DNA of 64,000 nucleotides, taken from positions 1,736,001 through 1,800,000 of the forward strand of contig NC_009376.1 in NCBI RefSeq assembly GCF_000016385.1, read 5' to 3'. The notes beneath the pieces were generated by a model. That model was not told where the DNA came from and did no database searches. It saw nothing but the letters and a program-made list of their open reading frames with translations. The position numbers were made by a program, and so were the translations under genes. Shown here in pieces: positions 37,808-46,636 of the stretch (within the stretch, counting starts at the first letter, position 1; each line of letters opens with the position of its first letter). Source of the stretch: Pyrobaculum arsenaticum DSM 13514 (GTDB lineage Archaea; Thermoproteota; Thermoprotei; Thermoproteales; Thermoproteaceae).

Positions 37808-38797
37808 GTGCTAAGCAAGGAGGAGTTGCTTGCGAAGATTCGAGAGGTTAATTCTCAACTCGATGAAATTCAGAAACAGATTGATAACATAACGAATGAG
37901 ATCAACACCCGAAGGACGTTGCTTGACGAAGTTCGCAGGCAACTTGCCGAGGTGAGGTCGTTGATAGAGGGCAAGCGACAGCAGTTGCAGAAAACTAGAG
38001 AGCTGATAGGGTCTCTGGTTGAGAGAAAAAGCCAGATAATAAACAATATTAGAAATCTAAGAAATGAATTATTACAAACTAATATACTGCTTCAAAAATA
38101 TAGAGAAAAATTAACTATATATAGAAATTTGCTATCAACATTTAACGACTACGTAGGAGGAAAACCTATTGAAAAAGACAAACTAAAAAGAATAATTGAA
38201 CAGCTTGAGTACTTTTTTGAGACTTCGCCAACTAACCCCGAGTGGGAGAGGCAGTTCATCAAGTACATAAGCCAAATCGAGAAGGAGCTAAACCTTGCAG
38301 ATTCCATGGAGAAAGTAAAGGCCCACATAACGGAGTTGAAAAACCAGATGGACGAGTTTAAGAACAAGAGAGAGGCAATTAGAAATGAAATAGCCAGACT
38401 TATACAAGACCTCAACACGGTGAAGCAGGAGCTGAGCCAGCTCAAGGCGAGTAGGCAGGAGATTTACAAACAGCTAGCGGAGCTGAAATCGCGTAGAGAG
38501 GAATTGAAAAAACGGCGAGAGGAGATTAAGTCTGAGATCCTGCAACTCGCGCTGAAACGCAAGGAGCTTAGAGAAAAGAGGCGGGCCGTACAGGACGAGC
38601 TGGACAAATACACAGTCTTGCTTAAGGCTGTCGAGCTTGCAGAGAAGAACAAGGCGCGGTCTGCCGCCCAAGCCGCCCGTGCCGAGTCGTTGAAAGAGAG
38701 GGCCGAGATTCTGTTTAACAAGCTAATGAGCGGCGAGAGGCTAACTCATGAGGAGATTAAAATCCTCGTAGAGGCTGGTTTCTTGCCCGAGGAGTAG
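37808..38797 (+). CDS. Coiled-coil protein (COG1340-like)
   Basis: 329 aa. Almost wholly coiled coil, rich in Lys, Glu, Arg and Gln with heptads through residues 5-300 (e.g. QKQIDNITNEINTRRTLLDE); a helical break with GGKPIEKDKLKR near residue 118 splits it in two arms. The end, RLTHEEIKILVEAGFLPE, is a conserved archaeal tail. Such proteins are soluble and of unknown role, often encoded beside DUF373 membrane proteins as here. The stop shares one base with the start of the next gene. GTG at 37808. Confidence 0.78.
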   Translation: MLSKEELLAKIREVNSQLDEIQKQIDNITNEINTRRTLLDEVRRQLAEVRSLIEGKRQQLQKTRELIGSLVERKSQIINNIRNLRNELLQTNILLQKYREKLTIYRNLLSTFNDYVGGKPIEKDKLKRIIEQLEYFFETSPTNPEWERQFIKYISQIEKELNLADSMEKVKAHITELKNQMDEFKNKREAIRNEIARLIQDLNTVKQELSQLKASRQEIYKQLAELKSRREELKKRREEIKSEILQLALKRKELREKRRAVQDELDKYTVLLKAVELAEKNKARSAAQAARAESLKERAEILFNKLMSGERLTHEEIKILVEAGFLPEE

Positions 38798-39789
38798 TGC
38801 GTGTTTTAGTTCTTTATGTCGACAGAGACGGCGACATAAAGGCGCAGGGATTTGACACTCCCGTCCTAGGAAGAGACGAGGTTCTCAGATTAGCAATTAG
38901 GTACATCTTGGCCAACCCTGACGACTCGGATGCCAATGCCATTTTCGCAGCGGTGAAAATCCATGACAGACTAGTGGCTGAACACGGAAGTGACAATGTC
39001 AACGTTGCTGTGGTAAGCGGATCCCCCGACCCAGCCCTGGCAGACATCGCCGTCTTGAGAGAGTTGGAACAAGTTCTTACACAATACGACGCAGATGTAA
39101 TATACTTCGTCTCTGACGGCCCCAGCGACGAGGCGGCAGTAGCGGCGATTCAGACGAAAAGGCCTGTCATCTCCGTATACCGCGTCGTGGTTAAACAAGC
39201 GAGGGGTGTGGAAGAGACTGTCACGTTGTTTAGGTACTACTTGAATAAGGCAATAAAGGAGCCGGAGTACCGAAGATATACCGTTGGCGTGCCGGCATTT
39301 CTCGCATTCGTAGCGTTGCTAGGTACTGCTTTCAACACTGAGCTTGTCAGATATATTCTAAACATGTTATTACTATTTATTTCGTTTTTTATCACTTTAT
39401 ATGGATTTGGTATTTATGACTTTTTAAGAGATTTACTAAAAAAATATGAAATAACCTTTATAATTACACTTGTCTCGCTTTTCATTATTGTAGTTTACCT
39501 AGCTATGCTAATTCTCGGAGAGCGGTGGATACCGTACTATATTTTACTAGCAGCCTCGTCAGTTCCATTCCTCTCCTATATGGTAGAGGGATACCTCGCC
39601 ACAGGTAGACTTAGATATGGGGGCGTAGTCGGGGGAGCAGCCACCTTTTTCTTTTTCTACTTCATAATGCCTGTGATATTGGAAAGAAGGGGCTTAGTGG
39701 AAACGCTTACGGCTGTGGGTTTGTTCGCCGCCTCTATCGCCGTGGTCGTGGTCGTAGTTCAAGTACTCAGGAGAGCTACGCGTAGGTAG
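38797..39789 (+). CDS. DUF373 family membrane protein
   Basis: 330 aa. N-terminal soluble domain of about 160 residues with VLYVDRDGDIKAQGFDTP and the signature GSPDPALADIAVLREL, then five to six membrane helices (e.g. MLLLFISFFITLYGFGIYDF). The family is widely conserved in archaea and uncharacterised; its N-terminus resembles phosphatase/toprim-like alpha/beta folds. The start GTG overlaps the stop of the coiled-coil gene by one base, so they are made together. The next gene begins right after its stop. Confidence 0.85.
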   Translation: MRVLVLYVDRDGDIKAQGFDTPVLGRDEVLRLAIRYILANPDDSDANAIFAAVKIHDRLVAEHGSDNVNVAVVSGSPDPALADIAVLRELEQVLTQYDADVIYFVSDGPSDEAAVAAIQTKRPVISVYRVVVKQARGVEETVTLFRYYLNKAIKEPEYRRYTVGVPAFLAFVALLGTAFNTELVRYILNMLLLFISFFITLYGFGIYDFLRDLLKKYEITFIITLVSLFIIVVYLAMLILGERWIPYYILLAASSVPFLSYMVEGYLATGRLRYGGVVGGAATFFFFYFIMPVILERRGLVETLTAVGLFAASIAVVVVVVQVLRRATRR

Positions 39790-40473
39790 GTGGAGTACTG
39801 CCATGTCCAGCTAGGGCAGAGATTTCCATGTCTAGCACGAGAAGAGATTGCGGCGCTGGCCGAAATAGGTAGGTGCGAGACGGTAGAAACGAAGGGGGAC
39901 ACCGTAGTTTTTGCATGCAAGTCGTGCGAGATTTTTAAAAGAGCCGCGCTCGCCAAGTCAGTAAATGGAATAAGGATAAAGAAAGATAAGCCCAGTATTG
40001 CAAGGTCTACAAAGACCTTGGATCACATTACTGCCCGGCTATTGGTTAACCTCGCTAGGGTCACGCCGGGGGACAGGGTGTGGGAGCCCTTTGTGGGCAC
40101 CGGGGCAGTGGCACATGAAGTTGAGAGAGTGGGCGGGTACGTGGTGGGAGGAGACCTAGATCTCAAAGCGTTGTTGTTGGCTAAGAGAAACGTCAGCAGC
40201 GATTTGGTGTTATCTAATGCTATGCGGCCTCCGCTTAGAGGCTACTTCGACGCCGCAGTCGGCGACCCTCCCTACGGCAGATTGGCCAAGTCGGATATGG
40301 AAATAAGAGCGCTTCTCAACAGCTTTATCGAGACGGCCTACCTGCATGTAAAAAAAGGTGGGTATATAGTATTCGCATCTCCTATCTACGTAGATATAGC
40401 ATCTCTCAAGAGCTGTATGATGTACCTACACGGAGGTTTATATCGAGTTGTGTATATTGTGAAGGTCGACTAG
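39790..40473 (+). CDS. Trm11/TrmG10-like tRNA guanine-N2 methyltransferase (no THUMP domain visible)
   Basis: 227 aa. Class I methyltransferase with WEPFVGTGAVAHEVERVGG as motif I, GGDLDLKALLLAKRNV, and the catalytic DPPYGR of N2-guanine enzymes (GDPPYGRLA). RPSxA-like KPSIARSTKTLDHITARLL lies before motif I as in Trm11. The N-terminal about 75 residues are too short for a THUMP domain. Target likely tRNA position 10 or nearby, by family. GTG at 39790 directly follows the DUF373 stop. Confidence 0.78.
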   Translation: MEYCHVQLGQRFPCLAREEIAALAEIGRCETVETKGDTVVFACKSCEIFKRAALAKSVNGIRIKKDKPSIARSTKTLDHITARLLVNLARVTPGDRVWEPFVGTGAVAHEVERVGGYVVGGDLDLKALLLAKRNVSSDLVLSNAMRPPLRGYFDAAVGDPPYGRLAKSDMEIRALLNSFIETAYLHVKKGGYIVFASPIYVDIASLKSCMMYLHGGLYRVVYIVKVD

Positions 40474-40901
40474 TCGGGGGGAGGCGCTTGGTAGTAGACT
40501 CGCCCTCTGTACGTCCTAGGCGCTATCCAGTCTAAGAACTGACGCGTGTTGCTAGTCTTCACTGTGAATGTGATGGGGCCCAGCGGCGACTCGTTGGGTT
40601 CGGTGACAAAACTCACTACACCGGCATAGGCTGCCTGTTTGTTTACTGAAAATACCACAGTATCCTCAGCTACTATGCCTCTAGCAATTACGCTTCTAGC
40701 GGCGTCTTGAATGCCTTGGCGCCAGATGGCGCTCCTCAACTTTTCGAGACATTCATGACCCTCGCAGGAGGCTATAAGTACTGTGCCTACGTCGCTACGC
40801 TTCTCCTCTATTTTTTTCGGCGTAAATATGTTTTCAAGTGCGTGTATTACCTTCTGTTTATTCTCAGTATGTCTTACCTCAACCACAACTTCAACTTTCA
40901 T
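40470..40901 (-). CDS. UPF0201 family protein
   Basis: 143 aa. Archaeal family with an RNA-binding-like alpha/beta fold; function unknown. Signs: VEVVVEVRHTENKQKVIHAL, SCEGHECLEKLRSAIWRQGI and NKQAAYAGVVSFVTEPNESP. It shares some design with the COG1325 protein at 689 but is a separate family. It overlaps the kinase-like gene (40898) by 4 bp and the methyltransferase gene by 4 bp at its 3' end. The pairing with UPF0200 is common in archaea. Confidence 0.85.
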   Translation of the reverse strand: MKVEVVVEVRHTENKQKVIHALENIFTPKKIEEKRSDVGTVLIASCEGHECLEKLRSAIWRQGIQDAARSVIARGIVAEDTVVFSVNKQAAYAGVVSFVTEPNESPLGPITFTVKTSNTRQFLDWIAPRTYRGRVYYQAPPPD

Positions 40902-41410
40902 AAAATATAGCTAATTTCCTGCTCTATATCTTCTATAGGCTTATTTTCATTTACTAATACGTAGTCGGCTCTGGCGAGTAAATCCGCGAGGCCGAACCTC
41001 AACTCTCTTATGTCCCGTAGTAGAAACTGGGCGTAGGTGGCTGGGTCGTCACCTCTCCCCCTGCTTGCTAATCTGTTGTACCTTGTCTTCCTAGAGGCAA
41101 CCACGTATATCAAGAACACCGTTCCAAGTGCCTCTTCGATGGCGTCTATTTCTTCAATACTCCTAACTCCATCAATCACGGCTCTTTGCCCAAGTCTTAC
41201 GCTAGAGAGTAGTCTGTGCGCCACGGCCCGCCTCCCACGATCCAGCCGCAGAGTCACTGCCACTCTATCAGGCGAAAGGCCGGACTTCTGCGCCTCAGCG
41301 CGAACTACGTCGCCTAGACTGAGGTAGGTATACCCTCTTTTTTCTATAATTCTGGCAACAGTAGTCTTACCCGATCCTGGTAGACCCGCCACTGCGACGA
41401 TATTCCGCAT
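40898..41410 (-). CDS. UPF0200 P-loop kinase-like protein
   Basis: 170 aa. Nucleoside/dephospho-CoA kinase-like P-loop protein: Walker A VAGLPGSGKTTVARI, a LID-type segment RLASRGRGDDPATYAQFLLR and DGVRSIEEIDAIEEAL with the conserved D-G-x-R. Substrate unknown; annotation as adenylate kinase-like would overstate the case. ATG at 41410. Forms a two-gene operon with the UPF0201 gene (4-bp overlap). Confidence 0.85.
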   Translation of the reverse strand: MRNIVAVAGLPGSGKTTVARIIEKRGYTYLSLGDVVRAEAQKSGLSPDRVAVTLRLDRGRRAVAHRLLSSVRLGQRAVIDGVRSIEEIDAIEEALGTVFLIYVVASRKTRYNRLASRGRGDDPATYAQFLLRDIRELRFGLADLLARADYVLVNENKPIEDIEQEISYIL

Positions 41411-41428
41411 GTCGTTTACGGCCGTTCA

Positions 41429-42499
41429 CTATATAACAATTCTCAGGACTCTCTCCACCTCGCCGGCACTCACCTCTGTTTTAAAGCCGTCAGGAGCCAT
41501 GTGTGTCCGCACGGCGTATATACCGCCTTTTTTCAAGGCGTTGAGCGCCTCTTCTATACCCCGGCTTACCCCACCTAAGGCGAACTCGGGGACTTTGAAA
41601 AACCAAGGCGCGGCCACCGAGTACTCCTCAGAGAGTAGCTGTAAAAAGTCCCCATACGGCCCGTACTCGGCCATCTTGTTTACCAAGATCGGGTCCCCCA
41701 TGGGCCCAACCCAGAGAGGGCCCAGAGATCTTTCGCCAGGGCGTCTGACCACTTTCCTGGAAGGCTTTTTGTACTCCACATATCCGATGAAGTTAAAATT
41801 GGAGTCTGCATCGCGGGCCCCCCTCACGGCCCGGGCACAGAGCCTGAAGTAGTGGCCTTCCCAATAGGCAAAAAGCGGCTCGAACCCGTAGTCCTCAGAC
41901 GCAGCCACCCTGGCCACGTAGCCAGTGAGATTCCTCAAACCTGCCTCAATGTAGAAAGGCGTTTTGAACATAACAGCGCCGTACCTCCTAAGACACTTCT
42001 TGGGATAGCGCCCTACCAAGACGGCGGTGTCCGTGGCTGTGACGCAGATCACGCCTTCTTCCCGCAAGGCACGGAAGCCGGCTTGCAAGAAGGGCGCCGG
42101 CGAGCCGAAGGGGTCGATGTCGACAACGTCGCACTTGTCCCTTAGCCTGTGGAGAAGCACGTTGGCATCCTCGTTGTAGACCTCGGCGTCGACGCCGTTT
42201 ACCTCTAGATTTTTCTTTATGAGCTCGACAGCCTCGCGCGAGATGTCGTTTAGGATAAGTCTTCCAACCGCGCCGGTCTCCACGGCGTATCTAATACCCC
42301 TCACGCCTGTGCCGCTGAGCGGCTCGCACACAGTCAGCCCAGTGGCGCCATACGCCTTGAGGAACAAGACGGAGAGCGTCCTGTTTTTCTCCATGGCAGG
42401 GTTGTAAAAAACAGGGGCGGAGTAGATACTGCCATAGGCACGGGGATCTGGAGCGTAGAATTCTACAGTGCCCTCCCTCCTCAGTACTATGCGGCTCAC
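41429..42499 (-). CDS. trm1: tRNA (guanine26-N2)-dimethyltransferase Trm1
   Basis: 356 aa. Makes m2,2G at tRNA position 26. Signs: VFYNPAMEKNRTLSVLF, CEPLSGTGVRGIRYAVE (motif I), LNDISREAVELIKKNL, the catalytic VDIDPFGSPAPFLQAG and LRRYGAVMFKTPFYIEAGLR. Full length, with the Trm1-specific C-terminal domain (LGPLWVGPMGD). ATG at 42499 overlaps the stop of the HTH regulator gene by 4 bp, so they are co-translated. Confidence 0.95.
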   Translation of the reverse strand: MSRIVLRREGTVEFYAPDPRAYGSIYSAPVFYNPAMEKNRTLSVLFLKAYGATGLTVCEPLSGTGVRGIRYAVETGAVGRLILNDISREAVELIKKNLEVNGVDAEVYNEDANVLLHRLRDKCDVVDIDPFGSPAPFLQAGFRALREEGVICVTATDTAVLVGRYPKKCLRRYGAVMFKTPFYIEAGLRNLTGYVARVAASEDYGFEPLFAYWEGHYFRLCARAVRGARDADSNFNFIGYVEYKKPSRKVVRRPGERSLGPLWVGPMGDPILVNKMAEYGPYGDFLQLLSEEYSVAAPWFFKVPEFALGGVSRGIEEALNALKKGGIYAVRTHMAPDGFKTEVSAGEVERVLRIVI

Positions 42500-43245
42500 C
42501 TCCCCTCTACTTCGGCGTCGAGCGCCTGGGCTAGCTCGACTGTTTTGGCGTATCTTTCTCTATCGGAAGAAATGAATATGGGCTTTTTCTCCCTCGTCAC
42601 GGCATCGGGGTGTGACTCGACTAGGCGGTAGACGTGCGGCTGGATCATTCGGCTTGCCAGCTCCTCGGGCCTTGTCTTTGGCTTTTCGTTGACGTCAATA
42701 GGTTTTACGATGTCTTCTCCAAACAAGGCCATAAGTCTTTGCGCGATCCTCATCGGGGCCTCGATCTCGCCCCTCTCGTAGCGGTACACCGTTTCTCTAG
42801 ACACGCCGAGATTTAGGGCTAACGTGCCTAGGCTCATCGCAGCTTTCTGTCTCCTCTCCTTCAGCTTCTCGCCATCTATCGACGCAGTTATGATGCCCCT
42901 GCTTAGCCTAAAAAACGGTTGTTTTCCATCAAGCAAATCGGCGAAGGTAGATAGCGACATAAATGTAATGCCATCTCTTATATGCACAACTCCTCTTTGT
43001 AGTATTTGACCCTTTACGTTTGAAACTAGACAGACTGCCGAGGCATCAGTGTAGGTACCGAGGAGTTTGAGATCTTTAATGGCGCTTTGGGATACCTCCT
43101 CGGAACCGGCCGCCACCTTCACGATGTACTTTGTCTTGTCAACTCTCGCCACCAGCGTATATGCATATGGCCTAGACACGTCTAAAAACAAGTACTCCCC
43201 TCTATTTTTCACGACGTTCAGGGTAGCCTCTAGCAACCTGTCCAC
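42496..43245 (-). CDS. HTH regulator (archaeal COG1395 type)
   Basis: 249 aa. The N-terminal half is an alpha/beta domain (GEYLFLDVSRPYAYTLVARV) and the second half carries an XRE-type HTH (LKERRQKAAMSLGTLALNLG, then VSRETVYRYERG). A conserved archaeal regulator with unknown regulon; the stop overlaps the trm1 start (ATGA). A/T-rich AAAATATAAAATATTT (43264-43279) is upstream. The gene could regulate itself and trm1. Confidence 0.82.
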   Translation of the reverse strand: MDRLLEATLNVVKNRGEYLFLDVSRPYAYTLVARVDKTKYIVKVAAGSEEVSQSAIKDLKLLGTYTDASAVCLVSNVKGQILQRGVVHIRDGITFMSLSTFADLLDGKQPFFRLSRGIITASIDGEKLKERRQKAAMSLGTLALNLGVSRETVYRYERGEIEAPMRIAQRLMALFGEDIVKPIDVNEKPKTRPEELASRMIQPHVYRLVESHPDAVTREKKPIFISSDRERYAKTVELAQALDAEVEGR

Positions 43246-43294
43246 TGTCTTACTTTATGCTCCAAAATATAAAATATTTGCGCTTGTATTAAAC

Positions 43295-43350
43295 CGGATG
43301 AAGAGACCCGGCAAGTCCTAGGCGGTGACGACACATTCATGAACAGATTT
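43295..43350 (+). ncRNA. Weak candidate box C/D sRNA
   Basis: C-like ATGAAGA (43298-43304), 12-nt guide, D'-like CCTA (43317-43320), C'-like GTGACGA (43325-43331), 12-nt guide CACATTCATGAA, D-like CAGA (43344-43347). AAAATATAAAATATTT is about 26 bp upstream. The spacing fits, but both D boxes are off consensus. Confidence 0.28.
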
Positions 43351-43374
43351 TAAGATGGTACACTACTATATGCG

Positions 43375-43899
43375 ATGAGACGGATAAGGCTCAGCAACAA
43401 GGAAGTGAGGGAACTCCGCGCGGCTAATAAGGCAATGGCGCCTATACTTGAAAAAGCTGACGTGGTAGAAGTAGCGCAGCTCTCCGAGAAGGAGAGCATA
43501 TACCTAATAGACGGAGAGCCTCTGTTTGTAAAGGTAGCCATACCCGACTTAGGCGACGTCATCGCCCCCACGCTATTCCTAATACACAAATCTAGCAAGG
43601 CCAGTCTATTGTCTACGTACCCCAAGGCGGTGGTAGATGCTGGGGCTGTAAAGAGAATAATAGACGGAGCCGACGTGATGAGGCCCGGAATCAAGCACCT
43701 CGACGGCGACTTCGAAAAGGGAGATGTAGTATTTGTTACAGATGAGAAAGGGCGTGTAATAGCCATGTCAGTTGCCCTATTCTCTAGGGCTGAAATAGAA
43801 CAGATGCAGAAGGGCAAGGTTCTAATAAACATTCACTACCTTGGAGACAAAATATGGCGCGCCTCCCAGGAGCTGGCCAAGAAGACAAGCTCTGAGTAA
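43375..43899 (+). CDS. PUA-domain RNA-binding protein (MCT-1/Tma20-like)
   Basis: 174 aa. N-terminal pre-PUA domain (MRRIRLSNKEVRELRAAN) and a C-terminal PUA domain (KAVVDAGAVKRIIDGADVMR; FEKGDVVFVTDEKGRVIA; AMSVALFSR). Archaeal relative of MCT-1/eIF2D N-terminal part, thought to act in translation re-initiation or recycling, or in RNA modification. ATG at 43375 with ATTTTAAGATGG about 25 bp upstream. Full length for the two-domain archaeal form. Confidence 0.87.
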   Translation: MRRIRLSNKEVRELRAANKAMAPILEKADVVEVAQLSEKESIYLIDGEPLFVKVAIPDLGDVIAPTLFLIHKSSKASLLSTYPKAVVDAGAVKRIIDGADVMRPGIKHLDGDFEKGDVVFVTDEKGRVIAMSVALFSRAEIEQMQKGKVLINIHYLGDKIWRASQELAKKTSSE

Positions 43900-43949
43900 C
43901 TGGGACGAGATACGCCGTCGTAGTCCAATTGCGAACTACGAGTCTGCCA

Positions 43950-44624
43950 CTATATCTGGCTCACGACCTCGGTAAGAACTTGCTCAAACCCCTCACGGCA
44001 CAAGCACCTCTTATAATATCGCAGAGCCTCAATGGGAGGGCGTATACCGAAGCGGAGTAGCCCATTGGCGATTTGCGTCACGTTGTTCCCCCCACCGACC
44101 GTTGCCGACTCGAAGTCGATTATGACGGGCCGTCCCCCCTCTACTAAGACGTGTTTTTGTAGCCGGGACAGCTCGTTGTGCGAGATCCCTACGACGTCTA
44201 GTCTATAAGCCTGGGTCATTAATTCCTCGACAAGAGTCTTCCTCTCCTGGGGACACGCCGCTCGCCACCACTCGTCTATTGGAACGCCGTCAACAAACCT
44301 ATAGGCCACAACGTCTTTGCTATACGTATAAATTCTCGGGCCTACTCCAACCGTATTTGCCACGTGCAACATCTGCGCCTCATGTGTCAGAGATTCCCTA
44401 GAAGAGTCGCCACGCCTAATCTTACATGCGAGTTTAAAATCGCCAAGTCTAGGCCTACACAGAAAGACAATGCTGTTGGTCCCTTTACCCACAACAAGAA
44501 CGCCATTGTGTAATACATTGCCGCCTTCCACAACGACGAGGCCCAGCTCTTCAAGTTGCCTAGCCACAGAAAGCGCGTGTTGCAGACCGCCGCCCAGCGC
44601 AAGAAGTAGCCTAGTGACATACAC
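43950..44624 (-). CDS. Putative Ser/Thr protein kinase (archaeal COG2112 type)
   Basis: 224 aa. Kinase-like: VVGKGTNSIVFL as Gly-rich loop, ACKIRRGDSSRESL with the ATP-binding Lys, HNELSRLQKHVLVEG in place of the catalytic HxD loop (Asp replaced by Glu) and VIIDFESATVGGG as the DFG-like metal motif. The preceding about 45 residues form a winged-helix-like stretch (LQHALSVARQLEELGLVVVE). Family members are archaeal; targets unknown. Divergent from the p27-type gene, sharing a TATA element. ATG at 44624. Confidence 0.75.
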   Translation of the reverse strand: MYVTRLLLALGGGLQHALSVARQLEELGLVVVEGGNVLHNGVLVVGKGTNSIVFLCRPRLGDFKLACKIRRGDSSRESLTHEAQMLHVANTVGVGPRIYTYSKDVVAYRFVDGVPIDEWWRAACPQERKTLVEELMTQAYRLDVVGISHNELSRLQKHVLVEGGRPVIIDFESATVGGGNNVTQIANGLLRFGIRPPIEALRYYKRCLCREGFEQVLTEVVSQI

Positions 44625-44644
44625 AGTATGTGACGTGCGTAAGT

Positions 44645-44654
44645 GTTTATAAAT
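44645..44654. promoter_or_regulatory. Shared TATA element between the kinase gene and the zinc-ribbon gene
   Basis: GTTTATAAAT lies 26 bp from ATG 44624 (minus) and 23 bp from GTG 44673 (plus). It decides GTG 44673 over the upstream ATG 44643. Confidence 0.5.
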
Positions 44655-44672
44655 ACGGAAGAGGGCAATGCC

Positions 44673-45041
44673 GTGAGTAGCGACGTCGTAAAGAAGATAG
44701 CCCAGTTGGTGAGGGCAGGAGCGGCACTAACGCCGTACACATGCCCGGCTTGTGGAACCGTCTTGGTGCGGCTAAAAACTGGCGAGCTCTACTGCGCCAA
44801 CTGCGAACGCACAGTGGTGCTGGTGCGATCAGACGAGGAGGCGCAACAAGCCCTCGAGGTGGTACAGCTTAGGGAAGTGAGGCGAATTGTCTTTGACAAG
44901 ATAATACAGCTCGGGAAGGAGATCGAAAAGTTGTCTGCCCCCGAGATGGTCGACCACCTGAGATCACTGTCCCTCCTGCTCGATATCTACGAGAGACTTG
45001 CAAAAATACACGGAGAGGCGGGGAGGGAGAAAAAAACCTAG
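44673..45041 (+). CDS. Zinc-ribbon protein of the Sjogren/scleroderma autoantigen (p27) family
   Basis: 122 aa. One zinc ribbon, TPYTCPACGTVLVRLKTGEL followed by YCANCERT, then a helical C-terminal region (LREVRRIVFDKIIQLGKEIE). Conserved archaeal family (COG1645) with unknown function. GTG at 44673 follows the shared TATA element at 44645-44654; the first in-frame ATG upstream would put the promoter inside the coding sequence. Followed by 430 bp of mostly non-coding DNA. Confidence 0.8.
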   Translation: MSSDVVKKIAQLVRAGAALTPYTCPACGTVLVRLKTGELYCANCERTVVLVRSDEEAQQALEVVQLREVRRIVFDKIIQLGKEIEKLSAPEMVDHLRSLSLLLDIYERLAKIHGEAGREKKT

Positions 45042-45392
45042 CTTCTCTCCAAGCGGCGAAATCCCCCTCCCCGCCCAGCGGGCATCAAGGCGTAAACCGC
45101 CGCGTGTCAGCCACGTCGTCTCTTAGCACCCTTACTCTAAACTTCTTCACACTTTATGGTTAGCCTTGTTGATTCCCAGTAACATCGTGACGACGTCGGC
45201 GGAGAGTGGGGTGCGGCGACGGCGCTTGTGCTAGCAGGACATATAACAGTGGAAGCGGGAGAGGCCGCTGAGGCAAGCGTCGGAGAGACCAATAAGCCCG
45301 AGAGCCGCCGTTTAAGGTTGCGTTTCTCAAGCTTCGGCCAGCCTCACCGTCTTCGGCCTCAAAGGTTTGGATACTTACGTGTCGCCTAGTTT
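45042..45392. other. Intergenic stretch with possible decayed ORF
   Basis: About 350 bp without a confident gene. One plus frame is open from 45183 to a TAG at about 45390 (roughly 69 codons, no start codon) and reads VLAGHITVEAGEAAEAS and similar; it may be a fragment of a lost gene, perhaps the variable tail of a transposase. A minus sRNA candidate begins at 45395. Confidence 0.35.
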
Positions 45393-45394
45393 AA

Positions 45395-45449
45395 AACTCA
45401 GCGCTGCATACCCTCTTCACCCCTCGACAGCGGTCTTTATCATCACTTA
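45395..45449 (-). ncRNA. Candidate box C/D sRNA
   Basis: Minus: C GTGATGA (45446-45440, perfect), 12-nt guide TAAAGACCGCTG, D'-like TCGA (45427-45424), C' GTGAAGA (45420-45414), 12-nt guide GGGTATGCAGCG, D CTGA (45401-45398, perfect). TATATATAC near 45478-45486 could be its promoter, at about 36 bp, a little farther than usual. It lies antisense to the leader region of the PMT gene. Confidence 0.55.
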
Positions 45450-45472
45450 AATATATTCTCGTATCTAGGCGC

Positions 45473-46636
45473 GTGAGGTATATATACCTTGGCCTCGCCG
45501 TCGTTGTCGCGGTCTTTGCGTACCTCGCGTACGTGACGGCGCAGTTGCCCGGGTCAGACGGCTTGCCCAACGGTCCTGGCTACATCTCCGACGAGGTATG
45601 GTACGTCACCTCGGCGCGGAACATCCTCCACGATCTTTTCAAGGCGCCGGCTGCTTCGCCCTACTTCACTGTTGAGGAGGAGTGCCTAACTAGTGGGAGC
45701 GTCGTAGTGAAGAACTACACGAAAATCGACGCGGTGACAGTGGAGGGGCCCGTCGCGTGTTATATCAGGAGGGGCTTCCCCTACCCAGACAAGGAGGGGA
45801 TCCTGAGTTATTATAACCTCGAGCACCCGCCCCTGGCTAAGTACGTAATAGCCGCCGTGGAGGCGGTGAGGGACGAGCCGCCTTTCTGGAGGCTTCCCTC
45901 TATTGCCCTCGGCGTGGGGACGCTGGTCTTGGTGTTCCTAACCGCGCGCAGACTCGCGGGGGATATCTGGGCCTTGGCGGCGACGGCGCTTATGGTTTTC
46001 GACAACACGTTTAGGGCGATGGCGGGTATCGCCATGTTGGACATATACCTGGCCTTCTTCACCGCGCTTCTGGCCTATTTATACGTCTCTGGCAGAGTTC
46101 TGGCAACTGGAGCAGCCCTAGGCCTAGCCGCCTCGGTTAAGTACTCAGGCGCCTTCCCCTTCTTCGGGCTTGCCTACCTCCTGGCGCGGAGAAGCATCTG
46201 GGCCTTCGTATCGGTCCTCCTCATGGCGATCTCTATCTTCCTCCTCGTCAATATACCAATAGCCGGGCAACTGGGCCTGGGCAGGTGGGTTGAGGAGATC
46301 TTGAAGGCGCTTTCTTGGCACACCACATCGAGACCGCCTGGGCCAACGGCGTCCACGCCATTGGACTGGCTACTCATGAGAAACGCCTTCGCCCTCTACA
46401 TAAACCCCGACATATACGCAAGCGGAACACCTGCCTACCTAGTGGCCTTGGCCTTCGCCCTCTACAGACGCGACGACGTGTCGATACTCTACCTATCCAC
46501 ATACGGAGGCTACTGGTTGGTATATCTTGCAGGCAACCACACGCTCTACAGCTTCTACACAGCCCACTTCTCTCCGCTAGCCCACATCGTGCTGGCACAG
46601 CTCCTATCTTCAATAGCAAATTTCGGCAAGAAATAA
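45473..46636 (+). CDS. PMT-type glycosyltransferase (dolichyl-phosphate mannosyltransferase family)
   Basis: 387 aa membrane enzyme of the GT39/PMT_2 clan. The first helix is followed by the catalytic-type acidic motif in an outer loop (YISDEVWYVTSARNIL, with Asp-Glu) and by EHPPLAKYVIAAVEAVRDE; about eight further membrane helices follow. Members transfer sugars from dolichyl-phosphate to proteins or lipids. GTG at 45473 follows CACTTAAATATATTC at promoter distance. Shorter than bacterial PMTs but typical of archaeal ones. Confidence 0.82.
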   Translation: MRYIYLGLAVVVAVFAYLAYVTAQLPGSDGLPNGPGYISDEVWYVTSARNILHDLFKAPAASPYFTVEEECLTSGSVVVKNYTKIDAVTVEGPVACYIRRGFPYPDKEGILSYYNLEHPPLAKYVIAAVEAVRDEPPFWRLPSIALGVGTLVLVFLTARRLAGDIWALAATALMVFDNTFRAMAGIAMLDIYLAFFTALLAYLYVSGRVLATGAALGLAASVKYSGAFPFFGLAYLLARRSIWAFVSVLLMAISIFLLVNIPIAGQLGLGRWVEEILKALSWHTTSRPPGPTASTPLDWLLMRNAFALYINPDIYASGTPAYLVALAFALYRRDDVSILYLSTYGGYWLVYLAGNHTLYSFYTAHFSPLAHIVLAQLLSSIANFGKK

